A DNA stretch of 33,245 nt from Hyphomicrobiales bacterium (lineage in GTDB: Bacteria > Pseudomonadota > Alphaproteobacteria > Rhizobiales > Beijerinckiaceae): positions 1 through 33,245 of the forward strand of contig CANGOE010000028.1 in the NCBI GenBank assembly GCA_947455455.1, in the 5' to 3' direction. Position numbers and translations under genes: made by a program. The notes under the pieces were generated by a model. That model had not been told where the DNA came from and did no database searches. It saw nothing but the letters and a program-made list of their open reading frames with translations. This document shows, piece after piece, positions 25,540-33,223 of the stretch (positions are counted from its first letter, which is position 1; each line of letters starts with the position of its first letter).

Positions 25540-26910
25540 TTAGGCTTTGGCTTTGGCTGTTTTGGGTTTGGCCACCGCGCTTTTTGTGACGCGGGCTTTG
25601 GCAGGTTTGGCGGCCGGCGCTTCAAGCAGGGCCTGTGCACTGCCGTTCTGGCGCTTGCGGCCTGCCACGGTGGCATTGGCGATAAAATCGCAGATCCGCG
25701 GGGCAATATCGGAGCGGAAGCGCGAGCCGTTGAACACACCGTAATGGCCAACCCGCGGCTGGACCCAATGGGCGCGCTGGCTGTCTGGGATATTGACGCA
25801 CAGATGCTGGGCGGCTTCGGTCTGGCCGACGCCGGAGATATCGTCGTTCTCGCCTTCCACCGTCATCAGCGCAACGCGCTTGACGGCTTTGAGGTCAATC
25901 AACCGACCGCGATGCATCATCTCGCCCTTGGGCAGAGCATGGCGAACAAACACCGTATCCACCGTTTGCAGATAGAATTCGGCGGTCAGATCCATCACCG
26001 CCATATATTCATCGTAGAATTCACGATGCTTTTCAGCAGAATCGCCATCCCCGTCGACCAGATGACGGAACATGTCGCCATGGGCAGTGATGTGCTTGTC
26101 GATATTCATCGCCATAAAGCCGGTCAGTTGCAAAAAGCCCGGATAGACCTCGCGCATGAAGCCGGGATTGGGCAGAGGCACTTTGACAATGCAGTTTTTC
26201 TTGAACCAGTCGATGCCGCGTTCCTGCGCCAGCTTGTTGACAACCGTCGGGCTTTTGCGCGTGTCGATCGGCCCGCCCATCAAGGTCATCGAATAGGGCG
26301 AACAGGGATCACGGTCCATTTCCATCAGGCCGATGGCCGCCAGAACCGGCACGGAGGGCTGGCACACGGCCAACACATGCACATCGGGACCGAGAAAGGT
26401 CAGCATGTCGCGGATATAATCGACATAATCATCAAGATCGAAACTGCCCGCGCCCATCGGCACAAGGCGGGCATCGACCCAATCGGTGATATAGACTTCA
26501 TGGGTCTGGATGAAGGTTTCGACGGTGCCGCGCAACAGCGTGGCGTAATGGCCCGACATCGGGGCGACAATCAGCAATTTGGGCTGGCGGACGCGGTTGC
26601 GGTCGATCATCCGGTCAAAATGCACCAGATTGCAAAAGGTGTTCTGCCAAACGACATGTTCGCTGACTGCCACGCGCACACCATTGACCTGGGTGGTTGG
26701 TAGATCGAATTCGGGCTTGCCATAGCGGCGCGTCGAGCGCTCGAACAATTCGCAAGCGGCAGACAGGGAGCGGCCAATCGTCGATTTGCCGGCAAAATTG
26801 GCGGGATTATCCAGCATCCAGCGGCTGGCCTGGGCCATCGAACGCGCGGGACCAATCAACGCATGGGCGGCTTCGTACCACATATATAACGAGATCTGAG
26901 AATTCATCAT
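25540..26910 (-). CDS. phaZ: Intracellular polyhydroxybutyrate depolymerase
   Basis: PhaZ of this type mobilises native polyhydroxybutyrate granules in the cytoplasm. The protein is an alpha/beta hydrolase with a cysteine nucleophile in VLAVCQPSVPV. Counting from ATG 26910 this is Cys183, the position of the nucleophile in Cupriavidus PhaZ1. The remaining triad lies in VEGENDDISG (Asp356 or 357) and RVGHYGVFNG (His389). LIVAPMSGHYATLLRG near 113-128 is also typical. The open frame extends five residues to ATG 26925. I prefer 26910 because GGGA then lies about 9 bases upstream. The last 35 residues are a Lys/Ala/Pro-rich tail. A terminator follows. Confidence 0.93.
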   Translation of the reverse strand: MMNSQISLYMWYEAAHALIGPARSMAQASRWMLDNPANFAGKSTIGRSLSAACELFERSTRRYGKPEFDLPTTQVNGVRVAVSEHVVWQNTFCNLVHFDRMIDRNRVRQPKLLIVAPMSGHYATLLRGTVETFIQTHEVYITDWVDARLVPMGAGSFDLDDYVDYIRDMLTFLGPDVHVLAVCQPSVPVLAAIGLMEMDRDPCSPYSMTLMGGPIDTRKSPTVVNKLAQERGIDWFKKNCIVKVPLPNPGFMREVYPGFLQLTGFMAMNIDKHITAHGDMFRHLVDGDGDSAEKHREFYDEYMAVMDLTAEFYLQTVDTVFVRHALPKGEMMHRGRLIDLKAVKRVALMTVEGENDDISGVGQTEAAQHLCVNIPDSQRAHWVQPRVGHYGVFNGSRFRSDIAPRICDFIANATVAGRKRQNGSAQALLEAPAAKPAKARVTKSAVAKPKTAKAKA

Positions 26911-26951
26911 TGGTCCATGTCCCATAGGTTCGAATTGTGATTCGACATCTT

Positions 26952-26980
26952 ATGATACGCTCATATTTTGCACCGCACAA
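26952..26980 (-). promoter_or_regulatory. Candidate promoter of phaZ
   Basis: On the minus strand TTGTGC (26980-26975) and TATCAT (26957-26952) are separated by exactly 17 bases. Transcription would begin near 26945, giving a leader of about 35 bases. Confidence 0.4.
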
Positions 26981-27086
26981 AACTGGGTCACAATAACGAT
27001 ATTTCCTCCGGTTTCAATGTCTGAACCATGTGTTGTGCATGATACTTTGATATGATGCGGACAGGACATATCGCGCGCGCGCCCAT

Positions 27087-27115
27087 AAAAAATGGCAGGG
27101 AAAAACCCCTGCCAT
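27087..27115 (-). terminator. Intrinsic terminator after the YeeE/YedE pair
   Basis: On the minus strand a perfect 9-bp stem (atggcaggg, 27115-27107 with 27100-27092) closes a 6-base loop and is followed by five T residues. It begins 31 bases after the stop of the second transporter gene. Confidence 0.88.
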
Positions 27116-27145
27116 GAGTGTTGATCGCAATCACAAATTGGGTGG

Positions 27146-27706
27146 TTAAGCCTTTGTGCGGTTTTCATGCCTTTCAATCATCATGAACAGGATGACGGCC
27201 AGCACGGCCATGCCGCCGAACCAGACCGGATCGGCTATACCGGTGATATCGGGCAACCGCACCTTGCCAAGCGCCCAGACCTTCAAAAGACCGTCCTTGA
27301 ACCCGTCAAAGGTCAGCGCATAGAAGATGCCACCGGCCAGCATGCCGATGCTGCCGACCAAAGCATGGATGCTGCCGGTTCCGATTGCCGCCAAAGCGGT
27401 TCCAGGACAATAGCCATAAAGCACCATGCCGATACCGAAAATGACCGAACCGATGATCACGCCCAGCATATTGGCATCCTTGATGTGGTATGTGGCCATA
27501 CCGTGGTCGACCAGAAACAGCACGCCGAGGCCGCCGACGATGATCGCGGTCATCATGACTTTGATCACGGTAAAATCAGTCATGCGGAACTGGTTCACGA
27601 TCACGTTGTAATCGGTCACTTTACCGCGTTGTAGCAACCAGCCGAATGCAATGCCGAAAATAATGGAAAGGCCCAAAGCTGTATCGCCTGTGATGGGAAA
27701 GGTCAT
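27146..27706 (-). CDS. YeeE/YedE family sulfur-compound transporter, second half-protein
   Basis: The 186-residue membrane protein has about five predicted helices and the family motif YGYCPGTALAAIGTG with Cys100. YeeE/YedE (TsuA/PmpA-PmpB) proteins carry thiosulfate or related sulfur compounds through a path lined by conserved cysteines. Here the two halves of the usual long protein are separate genes, as in PmpA/PmpB-type pairs. The ribosome site AAGGAGG overlaps the stop codon of the preceding gene. Two consecutive ATGs occur (27709, 27706), and the second is better spaced. A terminator follows. The transported species cannot be read from sequence. Confidence 0.85.
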   Translation of the reverse strand: MTFPITGDTALGLSIIFGIAFGWLLQRGKVTDYNVIVNQFRMTDFTVIKVMMTAIIVGGLGVLFLVDHGMATYHIKDANMLGVIIGSVIFGIGMVLYGYCPGTALAAIGTGSIHALVGSIGMLAGGIFYALTFDGFKDGLLKVWALGKVRLPDITGIADPVWFGGMAVLAVILFMMIERHENRTKA

Positions 27707-27717
27707 CATCGCCTCCT

Positions 27718-28239
27718 TTAACCGCGCTTGAACAGGATGAAAGCAGTAGCCAGACCGCTACCAAACATCACAACTAGAAACGTCCAGCCCGATATCGCCA
27801 GTTGCAAACCACCGGAAATACCGTTGCCGCTGGTACAACCTCCGGCCAATCTCGCGCCATACATGGTCAGGAAGCCGCCCAGCAGGGCCGCGCCGTAGCG
27901 TTTGATCAAGGAAGGACCGAAATGCTGGCTCCAGACTGTCGGGGCCAATTCGATCTTGAATTCACGGTTCAAGACCGCGGCCATGAAGCCACCCAGCAAT
28001 GTCCCGATCAAAAACAGTGTGCCGTAATCGATCGCAGGAACAGTTTTTGACCAGTAGCTATTGGCTTTGACAAAATCCGGTCCGGTGAAAAGGGTGGTGA
28101 TGCCTCCCGAGACTTCCGACAAGGCTGTGGTGATACCCAGAGGTTGGGCGACGATGGCAAAGACGAGCCAGCTCAGCACGCCGATGCCGATCCCCACACG
28201 GTATGGGCGGGTATGGGCGGTACAAAAGGGCAGGGACAT
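27718..28239 (-). CDS. YeeE/YedE family sulfur-compound transporter, first half-protein
   Basis: The 173-residue membrane protein has four to five hydrophobic segments and the signature GARLAGGCTSGNGISGG with Cys135, the conserved cysteine of this half of the YeeE fold. ATG 28239 follows a strong AAGGAG at six bases; an upstream in-frame TTG is unlikely. Its stop codon TAA is fused to the ribosome site of the next gene, so translation of the two is coupled. The gene faces away from an ArsR regulator across an AT-rich palindromic region, the typical layout for a repressor controlling its neighbour. Confidence 0.85.
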   Translation of the reverse strand: MSLPFCTAHTRPYRVGIGIGVLSWLVFAIVAQPLGITTALSEVSGGITTLFTGPDFVKANSYWSKTVPAIDYGTLFLIGTLLGGFMAAVLNREFKIELAPTVWSQHFGPSLIKRYGAALLGGFLTMYGARLAGGCTSGNGISGGLQLAISGWTFLVVMFGSGLATAFILFKRG

Positions 28240-28265
28240 GGACAACTCCTTGGTGACTGAACACT

Positions 28266-28293
28266 ATTATATTGATATATGAATATACAGTAA
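28266..28293 (-). promoter_or_regulatory. Candidate promoter of the YeeE/YedE pair
   Basis: On the minus strand TATAAT (28271-28266) is a perfect -10 element. A weak -35, TTACTG (28293-28288), lies 16 bases upstream. The start would be near 28260, about 20 bases before ATG 28239. The -10 lies inside the palindrome. Confidence 0.5.
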
Positions 28294-28299
28294 TATAAT
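28272..28299 (+). promoter_or_regulatory. Candidate promoter of the arsR-aminotransferase unit
   Basis: TTGATA (28272-28277) and TATAAT (28294-28299) are separated by 16 bases. Both lie inside the palindromes. Transcription from about 28306 would give a leader of roughly 168 bases before arsR. Confidence 0.55.
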
Positions 28300-28330
28300 A
28301 GACAAGGTCAAGTGGGCATGCTAAGTGCCG

Positions 28331-28362
28331 ATCAACTCTGTGGGTTATCAACTGTGTGGGTT
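28331..28362 (+). repeat. Tandem 16-bp direct repeat in the arsR leader
   Basis: ATCAACTCTGTGGGTT is followed directly by ATCAACTGTGTGGGTT, 15 of 16 bases identical. It lies between the palindromic promoter and the arsR start. A small hairpin, gcggg-cgat-cccgc (28447-28460), occurs just before the arsR ribosome site. Confidence 0.85.
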
Positions 28363-28473
28363 AACCGGATTTGGACTTGTCTGCCGCCCCATGCGGTGAT
28401 GGATTGTCGTGGTGGGGGTCGGACGGGGCCCAAGAATGGTTTGATAGCGGGCGATCCCGCGTGAAGGCACGTT

Positions 28474-28833
28474 ATGGCAATTGATATTCAGCAAATCGAT
28501 CAGGTCGCCCGTATCCTCTCGGTACTGGGTGAACCTTCCCGGCTTCGTATCCTTTCGGCCCTGATGGAAAAGCCTCTATCGGTCAACCAGATTATCGCTG
28601 GAACCGGATTGAAACAGGCCAATGTGTCCAAACAATTGTCCATTTTGTACGATGCTGGTTTGGTGGCCCGCCAGCGCGAGGGTGTTTCGGTACACTACCG
28701 CATTGCATTGCCGTTGCTCTATGATTTGTGTGGTCTGGTCTGTGAAGGTGCACGCGAGATTGCCGCCCAGCGACTTGCCGCTTTTGACAAGTCCGCGCAA
28801 GCTGTAGGACAAGACAAAGAGACACTTTCCTGA
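28474..28833 (+). CDS. ArsR/SmtB family winged-helix transcriptional regulator
   Basis: The 119-residue protein is a typical small ArsR repressor. LSVLGEPSRLRILSAL is the family's opening helix. TGLKQANVSKQLSILYDAGLV is the recognition helix-turn-helix region, and VHYRIA is the wing. It lacks the CxC metal motif of ArsR/SmtB helix 3. Its only cysteines are Cys86 and Cys90 in the C-terminal helix (LCGLVC). The divergent sulfur-transport genes suggest a sulfur-responsive regulator of the BigR/SqrR sort, but those use one cysteine in an early helix and one late, so the analogy is partial. A GAAGG ribosome site precedes ATG 28474. The aminotransferase starts 18 bases after the stop. Confidence 0.9.
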   Translation: MAIDIQQIDQVARILSVLGEPSRLRILSALMEKPLSVNQIIAGTGLKQANVSKQLSILYDAGLVARQREGVSVHYRIALPLLYDLCGLVCEGAREIAAQRLAAFDKSAQAVGQDKETLS

Positions 28834-28851
28834 GCCTGACGCGAGATAGCC

Positions 28852-30012
28852 ATGCACAAGCCGATGAACCCCATTTTTGCCGGTCTGACGACCTCGGTAT
28901 TCGAAACCATGTCGGCGCGGGCGCGCGAGACGCAATCGATCAATCTCGGTCAGGGTTTCCCCGATGATCCCGGCCCGCTCGATGTGCGGCAAAAGGCGGC
29001 CGATGCGGTGGTCCATGGCTGGAACCAGTATCCGCCGATGATGGGCCTGCCCGAATTGCGCCAGGCCATTGCCCGCCATTATCAACACTGGCAGGGTTTG
29101 ACGCTGGATTGGGAACGCGAGGTGATGGTGACATCGGGCGCGACCGAAGCGCTGGCGGGTGCGCTGATGTCGCTGATTGCACCCGGTGACGAGGTGGTGC
29201 TGTTCCAGCCGCTCTATGATGCTTATCTGCCTTTGGTGTTGCGCGCCGGTGGCGTGCCCAAATTCGTGAAACTCTCGCCCCCGCATTGGCGGTTTGACGA
29301 AGCCGCACTGGCGGAAGCCTTTTCCGACCGCACCAAGCTGGTTTTGTTCAACAATCCGCAAAATCCGGCCGCAGTGGTCTATGGTCGCGAGGATATGGAA
29401 TTGCTGGCCTCCTTCTGTATCCGGCATGATGCCATCGCGCTGTGCGACGAGGTGTGGGAGCATGTGGTGTTTGACGGACGGCGGCATGTGTCGATGCTGG
29501 CGATTGACGGCATGCGCGAGCGGACAGTCAAAATCGGCTCGGCAGGCAAGATTTTCTCGCTGACCGGGTGGAAAGTCGGTCTGGTGGCCGCCTGCCCCGA
29601 TCTCATGAAAGTGCTGTCGAAGGCGCACCAATATATCACCTTCACCACGCCCCCCAATTTGCAGGCGGCAGTCGCCTACGGACTGGATAAGCAGGATGAC
29701 TATTTCGAAACCATGCGCGCAGGCATGATGCGCAGTCGCGACCGGTTTACCAAAGGGCTGATCGAGCGCGGTTTTACGGTGTTGCCGAGCGAGGGCACGT
29801 ATTTTCTGGCCGTTGATCTGGCCCCGTTGGGCGAGCATGACGATCTGGCCTTCTGCCAGCGGCTGATCGAGAACAACGGCGTGGCCGCCATTCCGATGTC
29901 GGCCTTTTATGCCCATGATGCGGTGCGCACCACGGTGCGCTTCTGCTTTGCCAAGCGCGATGAAACGCTTGATGAGGCCTTGAAACGGCTGGAAACCCTG
30001 AAAAAAGCCTGA
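28852..30012 (+). CDS. Class I/II PLP-dependent aminotransferase
   Basis: The 386-residue fold-type I enzyme has NLGQGFPDDPGP near the start, TSGATEALAGA, NNPQNPAAVVY, CDEVWEHVVF and the PLP lysine Lys233 in GSAGKIFSLTGWKVG. The set resembles YbdL-type methionine/2-oxo acid aminotransferases and kynurenine aminotransferases, but the exact donor is unknown. It follows arsR by 18 bases with no terminator between, so it is probably cotranscribed with the regulator. A sulfur-amino-acid role would be consistent with the YeeE pair but is only inferred. A strong terminator follows. Confidence 0.9.
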   Translation: MHKPMNPIFAGLTTSVFETMSARARETQSINLGQGFPDDPGPLDVRQKAADAVVHGWNQYPPMMGLPELRQAIARHYQHWQGLTLDWEREVMVTSGATEALAGALMSLIAPGDEVVLFQPLYDAYLPLVLRAGGVPKFVKLSPPHWRFDEAALAEAFSDRTKLVLFNNPQNPAAVVYGREDMELLASFCIRHDAIALCDEVWEHVVFDGRRHVSMLAIDGMRERTVKIGSAGKIFSLTGWKVGLVAACPDLMKVLSKAHQYITFTTPPNLQAAVAYGLDKQDDYFETMRAGMMRSRDRFTKGLIERGFTVLPSEGTYFLAVDLAPLGEHDDLAFCQRLIENNGVAAIPMSAFYAHDAVRTTVRFCFAKRDETLDEALKRLETLKKA

Positions 30013-30018
30013 TCATAG

Positions 30019-30050
30019 AAAAGCCGCCCGAACATTTCCGGGCGGCTTTT
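30019..30050. terminator. Bidirectional terminator between the aminotransferase and fumarase genes
   Basis: Perfect 12-bp stem aaaagccgcccg (30019-30030) with cgggcggctttt (30039-30050) and an 8-base loop. T tracts appear on both strands. It serves both convergent genes. Confidence 0.92.
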
Positions 30051-30080
30051 GGATGTGTATGGATAACAGGCGGGCTGGTA

Positions 30081-31697
30081 TCAGCTCAGATGCAATTCCT
30101 TGAAGAAGTCGTTGCCCTTGTCGTCGATCACGATGAAAGCGGGGAAGTTTTCGACTTCCACTTTCCAGATCGCTTCCATGCCGAGTTCGGGATATTCGAG
30201 CACTTCGACCTTTTTGATGCAGTCTTGCGCCAGACGGGCGGCCGGACCGCCGATCGAGCCGAGATAGAAGCCGCCATGTTTGGCACAGGCCTCGCGCACC
30301 TGGGCCGAGCGGTTGCCCTTGGCCAGCATGACCATCGAGCCGCCTTGCGCCTGGAATTGCTCGACATAGGAATCCATCCGTCCTGCGGTGGTCGGGCCGA
30401 ACGAGCCGGAGGCATAGCCTTCGGGCGTTTTGGCAGGGCCGGCATAATAGATCGGGTGGTTTTTGAAATAGTCGGGCATGGCTTCGCCACGGTCCAGCCG
30501 CTCGCGGATTTTGGCATGGGCCAGATCGCGCGCAACAATGATTGTGCCGGTCAGGGACAGACGGGTTTTGACCGGATGTTTGGACAGGGTGGCCAGAATC
30601 TCCGCCATCGGCTTGGACAGGTCGATATTGACCACCTCGCCGCCCAGATGGCTGGTGTCGATATCGGGCATGAAACGGGCCGGATTGCGCTCCAGTGTTT
30701 CGAGGAACACGCCGTCTTTGGTGATTTTGCCCATGGCCTGACGGTCGGCCGAGCAGGACACACCCAAACCGATCGGCAAAGATGCGCCGTGGCGCGGCAG
30801 GCGGATCACCCGCACATCATGGCAGAAATATTTGCCGCCGAACTGCGCACCGACCCCGAGCGACTGGGTGAGTTTGTGCACTTCCTCTTCCATCGCCAGA
30901 TCACGGAAGGCGTGACCGGATTCCGAGCCTTGGGTCGGCAGATTGTCGAGATAGCGGGTAGAGGCCAGTTTGACGGTTTTCATGACCTGTTCGGCCGATG
31001 TGCCGCCGATCACAATCGCCAGATGGTAGGGCGGGCAGGCGGCTGTGCCGAGTGTCAGGATCTTTTCCTTCAGAAAGGCGATCATCCGGTCATGGGTCAG
31101 CAGGGAGGGGGTGGCCTGAAACAGGAAAGTCTTGTTGGCCGAACCGCCGCCTTTGGCGACAAACAGGAATTTATAGGCCTCGTCACCCTCCGAATAGATG
31201 GTGATATCGGCAGGCAGGTTGTTGCGGGTGTTCTTTTCCTCGAACATCGACAGCGGGGCCAGTTGCGAATAGCGCAGGTTTTTTTCGAAATAGGCATCGC
31301 GGATGCCGTCCGACAGGCTGTCCTCGTCCTGCCCGTTGGTCAGTACGAAACGGCCCTTTTTGCCCATCACAATCGCGGTGCCGGTATCCTGACACATCGG
31401 CAGAATACCGCCGGCGGCAATATTGGCGTTTTTGAGCAGATCGAACGCGACGAATTTGTCATTGGATGTCGCTTCGGGATCATCCAGAATTTTGGCGAGT
31501 TGGGCCAGATGGCCGGGGCGCAACAGGTGGTTGATGTCGATCAACGCCTGTTTGGCCAGCAGGCGGATGGCTTCCGGTTCCACCACCAGAAAGGAGTGGC
31601 CGCCCATCTCCTGCACCTTGACCCCCTCGCTGCTGAGCTTGTGATAGGGCGTGGTATCGGGACCGAGTGGAAACAGGCTTGACGCTGAAGCGGCCAT
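30081..31697 (-). CDS. fumA: Fumarate hydratase, class I (iron-sulfur)
   Basis: This [4Fe-4S] enzyme interconverts fumarate and malate in the citric acid cycle. The 538-residue protein includes both the N-terminal alpha domain and the C-terminal beta domain in one chain, as in E. coli FumA/FumB. Candidate cluster ligands are Cys102 in MCQDTG, Cys221 in TAACPPYH and Cys315 in GVSCSADRQ. Their spacing agrees with E. coli FumA (105, 224, 318). The C-terminal [15 protein letters not shown] is the beta-domain signature. ATG 31697 follows aggaa. The 181 bases to ptsN hold no recognisable gene and no clear terminator. Class I enzymes are oxygen-sensitive. Confidence 0.95.
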   Translation of the reverse strand: MAASASSLFPLGPDTTPYHKLSSEGVKVQEMGGHSFLVVEPEAIRLLAKQALIDINHLLRPGHLAQLAKILDDPEATSNDKFVAFDLLKNANIAAGGILPMCQDTGTAIVMGKKGRFVLTNGQDEDSLSDGIRDAYFEKNLRYSQLAPLSMFEEKNTRNNLPADITIYSEGDEAYKFLFVAKGGGSANKTFLFQATPSLLTHDRMIAFLKEKILTLGTAACPPYHLAIVIGGTSAEQVMKTVKLASTRYLDNLPTQGSESGHAFRDLAMEEEVHKLTQSLGVGAQFGGKYFCHDVRVIRLPRHGASLPIGLGVSCSADRQAMGKITKDGVFLETLERNPARFMPDIDTSHLGGEVVNIDLSKPMAEILATLSKHPVKTRLSLTGTIIVARDLAHAKIRERLDRGEAMPDYFKNHPIYYAGPAKTPEGYASGSFGPTTAGRMDSYVEQFQAQGGSMVMLAKGNRSAQVREACAKHGGFYLGSIGGPAARLAQDCIKKVEVLEYPELGMEAIWKVEVENFPAFIVIDDKGNDFFKELHLS

Positions 31698-31878
31698 GGC
31701 AATTCCTCATGCACAGAATGAAGGCAGATGATCGGGAGCCAGCCTAAAATCAGGGCTGAACAGGATGGTCATTTTACCCCTCAAATCGTCCAAGTCCAAT
31801 AGGCCGCGCCATAGACTGTGGTTGAATGGGGCAAGAAACGGCACGATCACGCGTCCCGTCCCGATAGGCTTTGGGGGC

Positions 31879-32343
31879 TCAGGCGGCGTTGGAGCTTGGC
31901 GTTCTGGTCAGCAGGGCAAACAGGGCCGATTGGTCGCGTGCCTGCCGCAGGGACTGGATTGTCAGCGGGTCACGCATCACCCGCGCCACTTTGGCCAGCG
32001 CTTTCAAATGGTCGGCACCGGCATTTTCAGGAGCCACCAGCAGAAAGATCAGATCGACCGGCTCATGATCAAGTGCTTCAAAATCAATGGGTTTTTCGAG
32101 CCGGGCGAACAAGCCTTGCAATTTTTGCACATGCGGGAATTTGCCATGCGGGATGGCAATACCGCGCCCGATACCGGTCGATCCCAGCCGCTCCCTTTGC
32201 AGCAGGGCCTCATAGATATCGCGTCCATTCAGCCCCATCACTGTGGCCGCATGATCGGCAATGTCGCGTAGAGCCTGCTTTTTGGAAGCCGCCTTGAGAT
32301 TGGGCAGCACCGCATCAGGAACCAGAAATTCAGTCAAAGGCAT
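31879..32343 (-). CDS. ptsN: Nitrogen regulatory phosphotransferase protein EIIA-Ntr
   Basis: PtsN is the terminal phospho-acceptor of the PTS-Ntr chain (PtsP, NPr, PtsN), which tunes potassium, nitrogen and storage-polymer metabolism in alphaproteobacteria. The 154-residue protein has LGSTGIGRGIAIPHGKF with phosphorylated His66, and LIFLLVAPENAGADHLKALA. I chose ATG 32343 because MPLTEFL is the usual beginning; a longer frame adds 23 unrelated residues. hpf lies upstream on the same strand, a standard pairing. The 175-base gap between them contains a long perfect hairpin. Confidence 0.93.
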   Translation of the reverse strand: MPLTEFLVPDAVLPNLKAASKKQALRDIADHAATVMGLNGRDIYEALLQRERLGSTGIGRGIAIPHGKFPHVQKLQGLFARLEKPIDFEALDHEPVDLIFLLVAPENAGADHLKALAKVARVMRDPLTIQSLRQARDQSALFALLTRTPSSNAA

Positions 32344-32468
32344 CGTGTAAACCCGTTTGTCACCGACCCGTTCTTTCGGGGGTCGTGTCAGCCAATGCAG
32401 GAAAAGGGCCAAGCACAGCCCCGTTCCTTTCAGGCAGGCTTCAAGCCTATAAAGAATGCCCGCAAGTA

Positions 32469-32503
32469 TTTCAACCGGACCGTGCGGTGCGGGCCGGTTG
32501 AAA
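32469..32503 (-). other. Long hairpin between hpf and ptsN, without U-tract
   Basis: tttcaaccgg (32469-32478) pairs perfectly with ccggttgaaa (32494-32503). Three further G-C pairs can form inside after one mismatch. No T tract follows on either strand, so it is not a normal terminator. It could protect or process the hpf-ptsN mRNA or bind a protein as DNA. Confidence 0.75.
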
Positions 32504-32518
32504 CATCAGTCCGAAGCC

Positions 32519-33106
32519 TTACGAGGCCAGTGTCGGAGGATCAATCCAGCCGATATTGCCGTCATTGCGGCGATAGACCATGTTGACGCGGCCACTGCTG
32601 GCATGGCGGAACACCAGCACCGGCGCACCTGTCAGGTCCAGATCCTGCACGGCATCGGCCACCGACATATTGACCATGTTTTTGGTCGTTTCGGCGATGA
32701 CCAGCGGATGGAAGCCCTCCTCGATATCCTCATCCTCGTGATCGGGAGTCTGGATCACATAGGCCGGCATATCCAGCGACCACACCGCGTCAACCTTGCT
32801 GTGGTTGGTGGAATGGCGGTCTTTCAGGCGGCGGTTATAGCGGCGCAGGCGTTTTTCGATCCGCTCGGCGGCCTTGTCCGCGCTGAAATAGGCATCATGA
32901 GCCATGCCTTCGGCTTGCAGTGTAATTCCGGACGACAGATGAAGCGTGCAATCGGTTCTAAATCCTGTTCCTTCGGGTTCGATAATGACATGACCGGTTA
33001 CGCCGCCATCAAAATATCGTTTGACGGCTGTGGAGACGCGATCCGTAATCTGACCGCGCAGAGCGTCACCGACATCGAGATTTTTACCAGAAACACGCAG
33101 AGCCAT
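32519..33106 (-). CDS. hpf: Long-form ribosome hibernation promoting factor
   Basis: Long HPF joins two 70S ribosomes into inactive 100S particles in stationary phase. The 195-residue protein has the N-terminal S30AE/YfiA domain (about 1-105: ALRVSGKNLDVGDALRG, then the basic ERIEKRLRRYNRRLKDR). After an acidic linker, the C-terminal dimerisation domain includes AVQDLDLTGAPVLVFRHAS and VYRRNDGNIGWIDPP. ATG 33106 follows GAGG at about seven bases; the open frame extends ten residues further without a better site. No rpoN, which often precedes hpf in relatives, is seen in the 139 bases upstream. Confidence 0.94.
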   Translation of the reverse strand: MALRVSGKNLDVGDALRGQITDRVSTAVKRYFDGGVTGHVIIEPEGTGFRTDCTLHLSSGITLQAEGMAHDAYFSADKAAERIEKRLRRYNRRLKDRHSTNHSKVDAVWSLDMPAYVIQTPDHEDEDIEEGFHPLVIAETTKNMVNMSVADAVQDLDLTGAPVLVFRHASSGRVNMVYRRNDGNIGWIDPPTLAS

Positions 33107-33223
33107 GGAACACCTCGCTAGTTGATCGAAGACCAATAAGGAGCCCGTCCGCTCCGGGCAGTTCTAACATGACGAGTGTATAAGAGGCCGGGAGGCTTGC
33201 AACCTCTTTTACGAGGAATCGGT

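Larger units (their letters stand above)
28264..28301. promoter_or_regulatory. Nested palindromes: probable ArsR operator
   Basis: Two inverted repeats overlap. The arms CTATTATATT (28264-28273) and AATATAATAG (28292-28301) are perfect over 10 bp with an 18-base spacer. A 20-bp near-palindrome, TATATTGATATATGAATATA (28268-28287), matches its own complement at 18 of 20 positions. The region is nearly free of G and C in a GC-rich genome. It overlaps promoter elements on both strands, as expected for an autoregulated divergent operator. Confidence 0.7.

Noticed and set aside
27072-27083. Alternating CG run
   Set aside because: Only about 11 bases; expected in GC-rich sequence and linked to no other signal.
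26950-27177. 75-codon minus-strand open frame between the YeeE pair and phaZ
   Set aside because: It runs through the transporter terminator and the phaZ promoter region. A GGAGG inside it has no start codon at proper distance.
30090-31682. 530-codon plus-strand open frame opposite fumarase
   Set aside because: The minus-strand product has all fumarase motifs; the plus-strand product resembles nothing and is a mirror artefact.
33182-33210. Terminator-like aagagg/cctctt with T run near the right edge
   Set aside because: Only six pairs with a 15-base loop, and no rightward gene ends before it.
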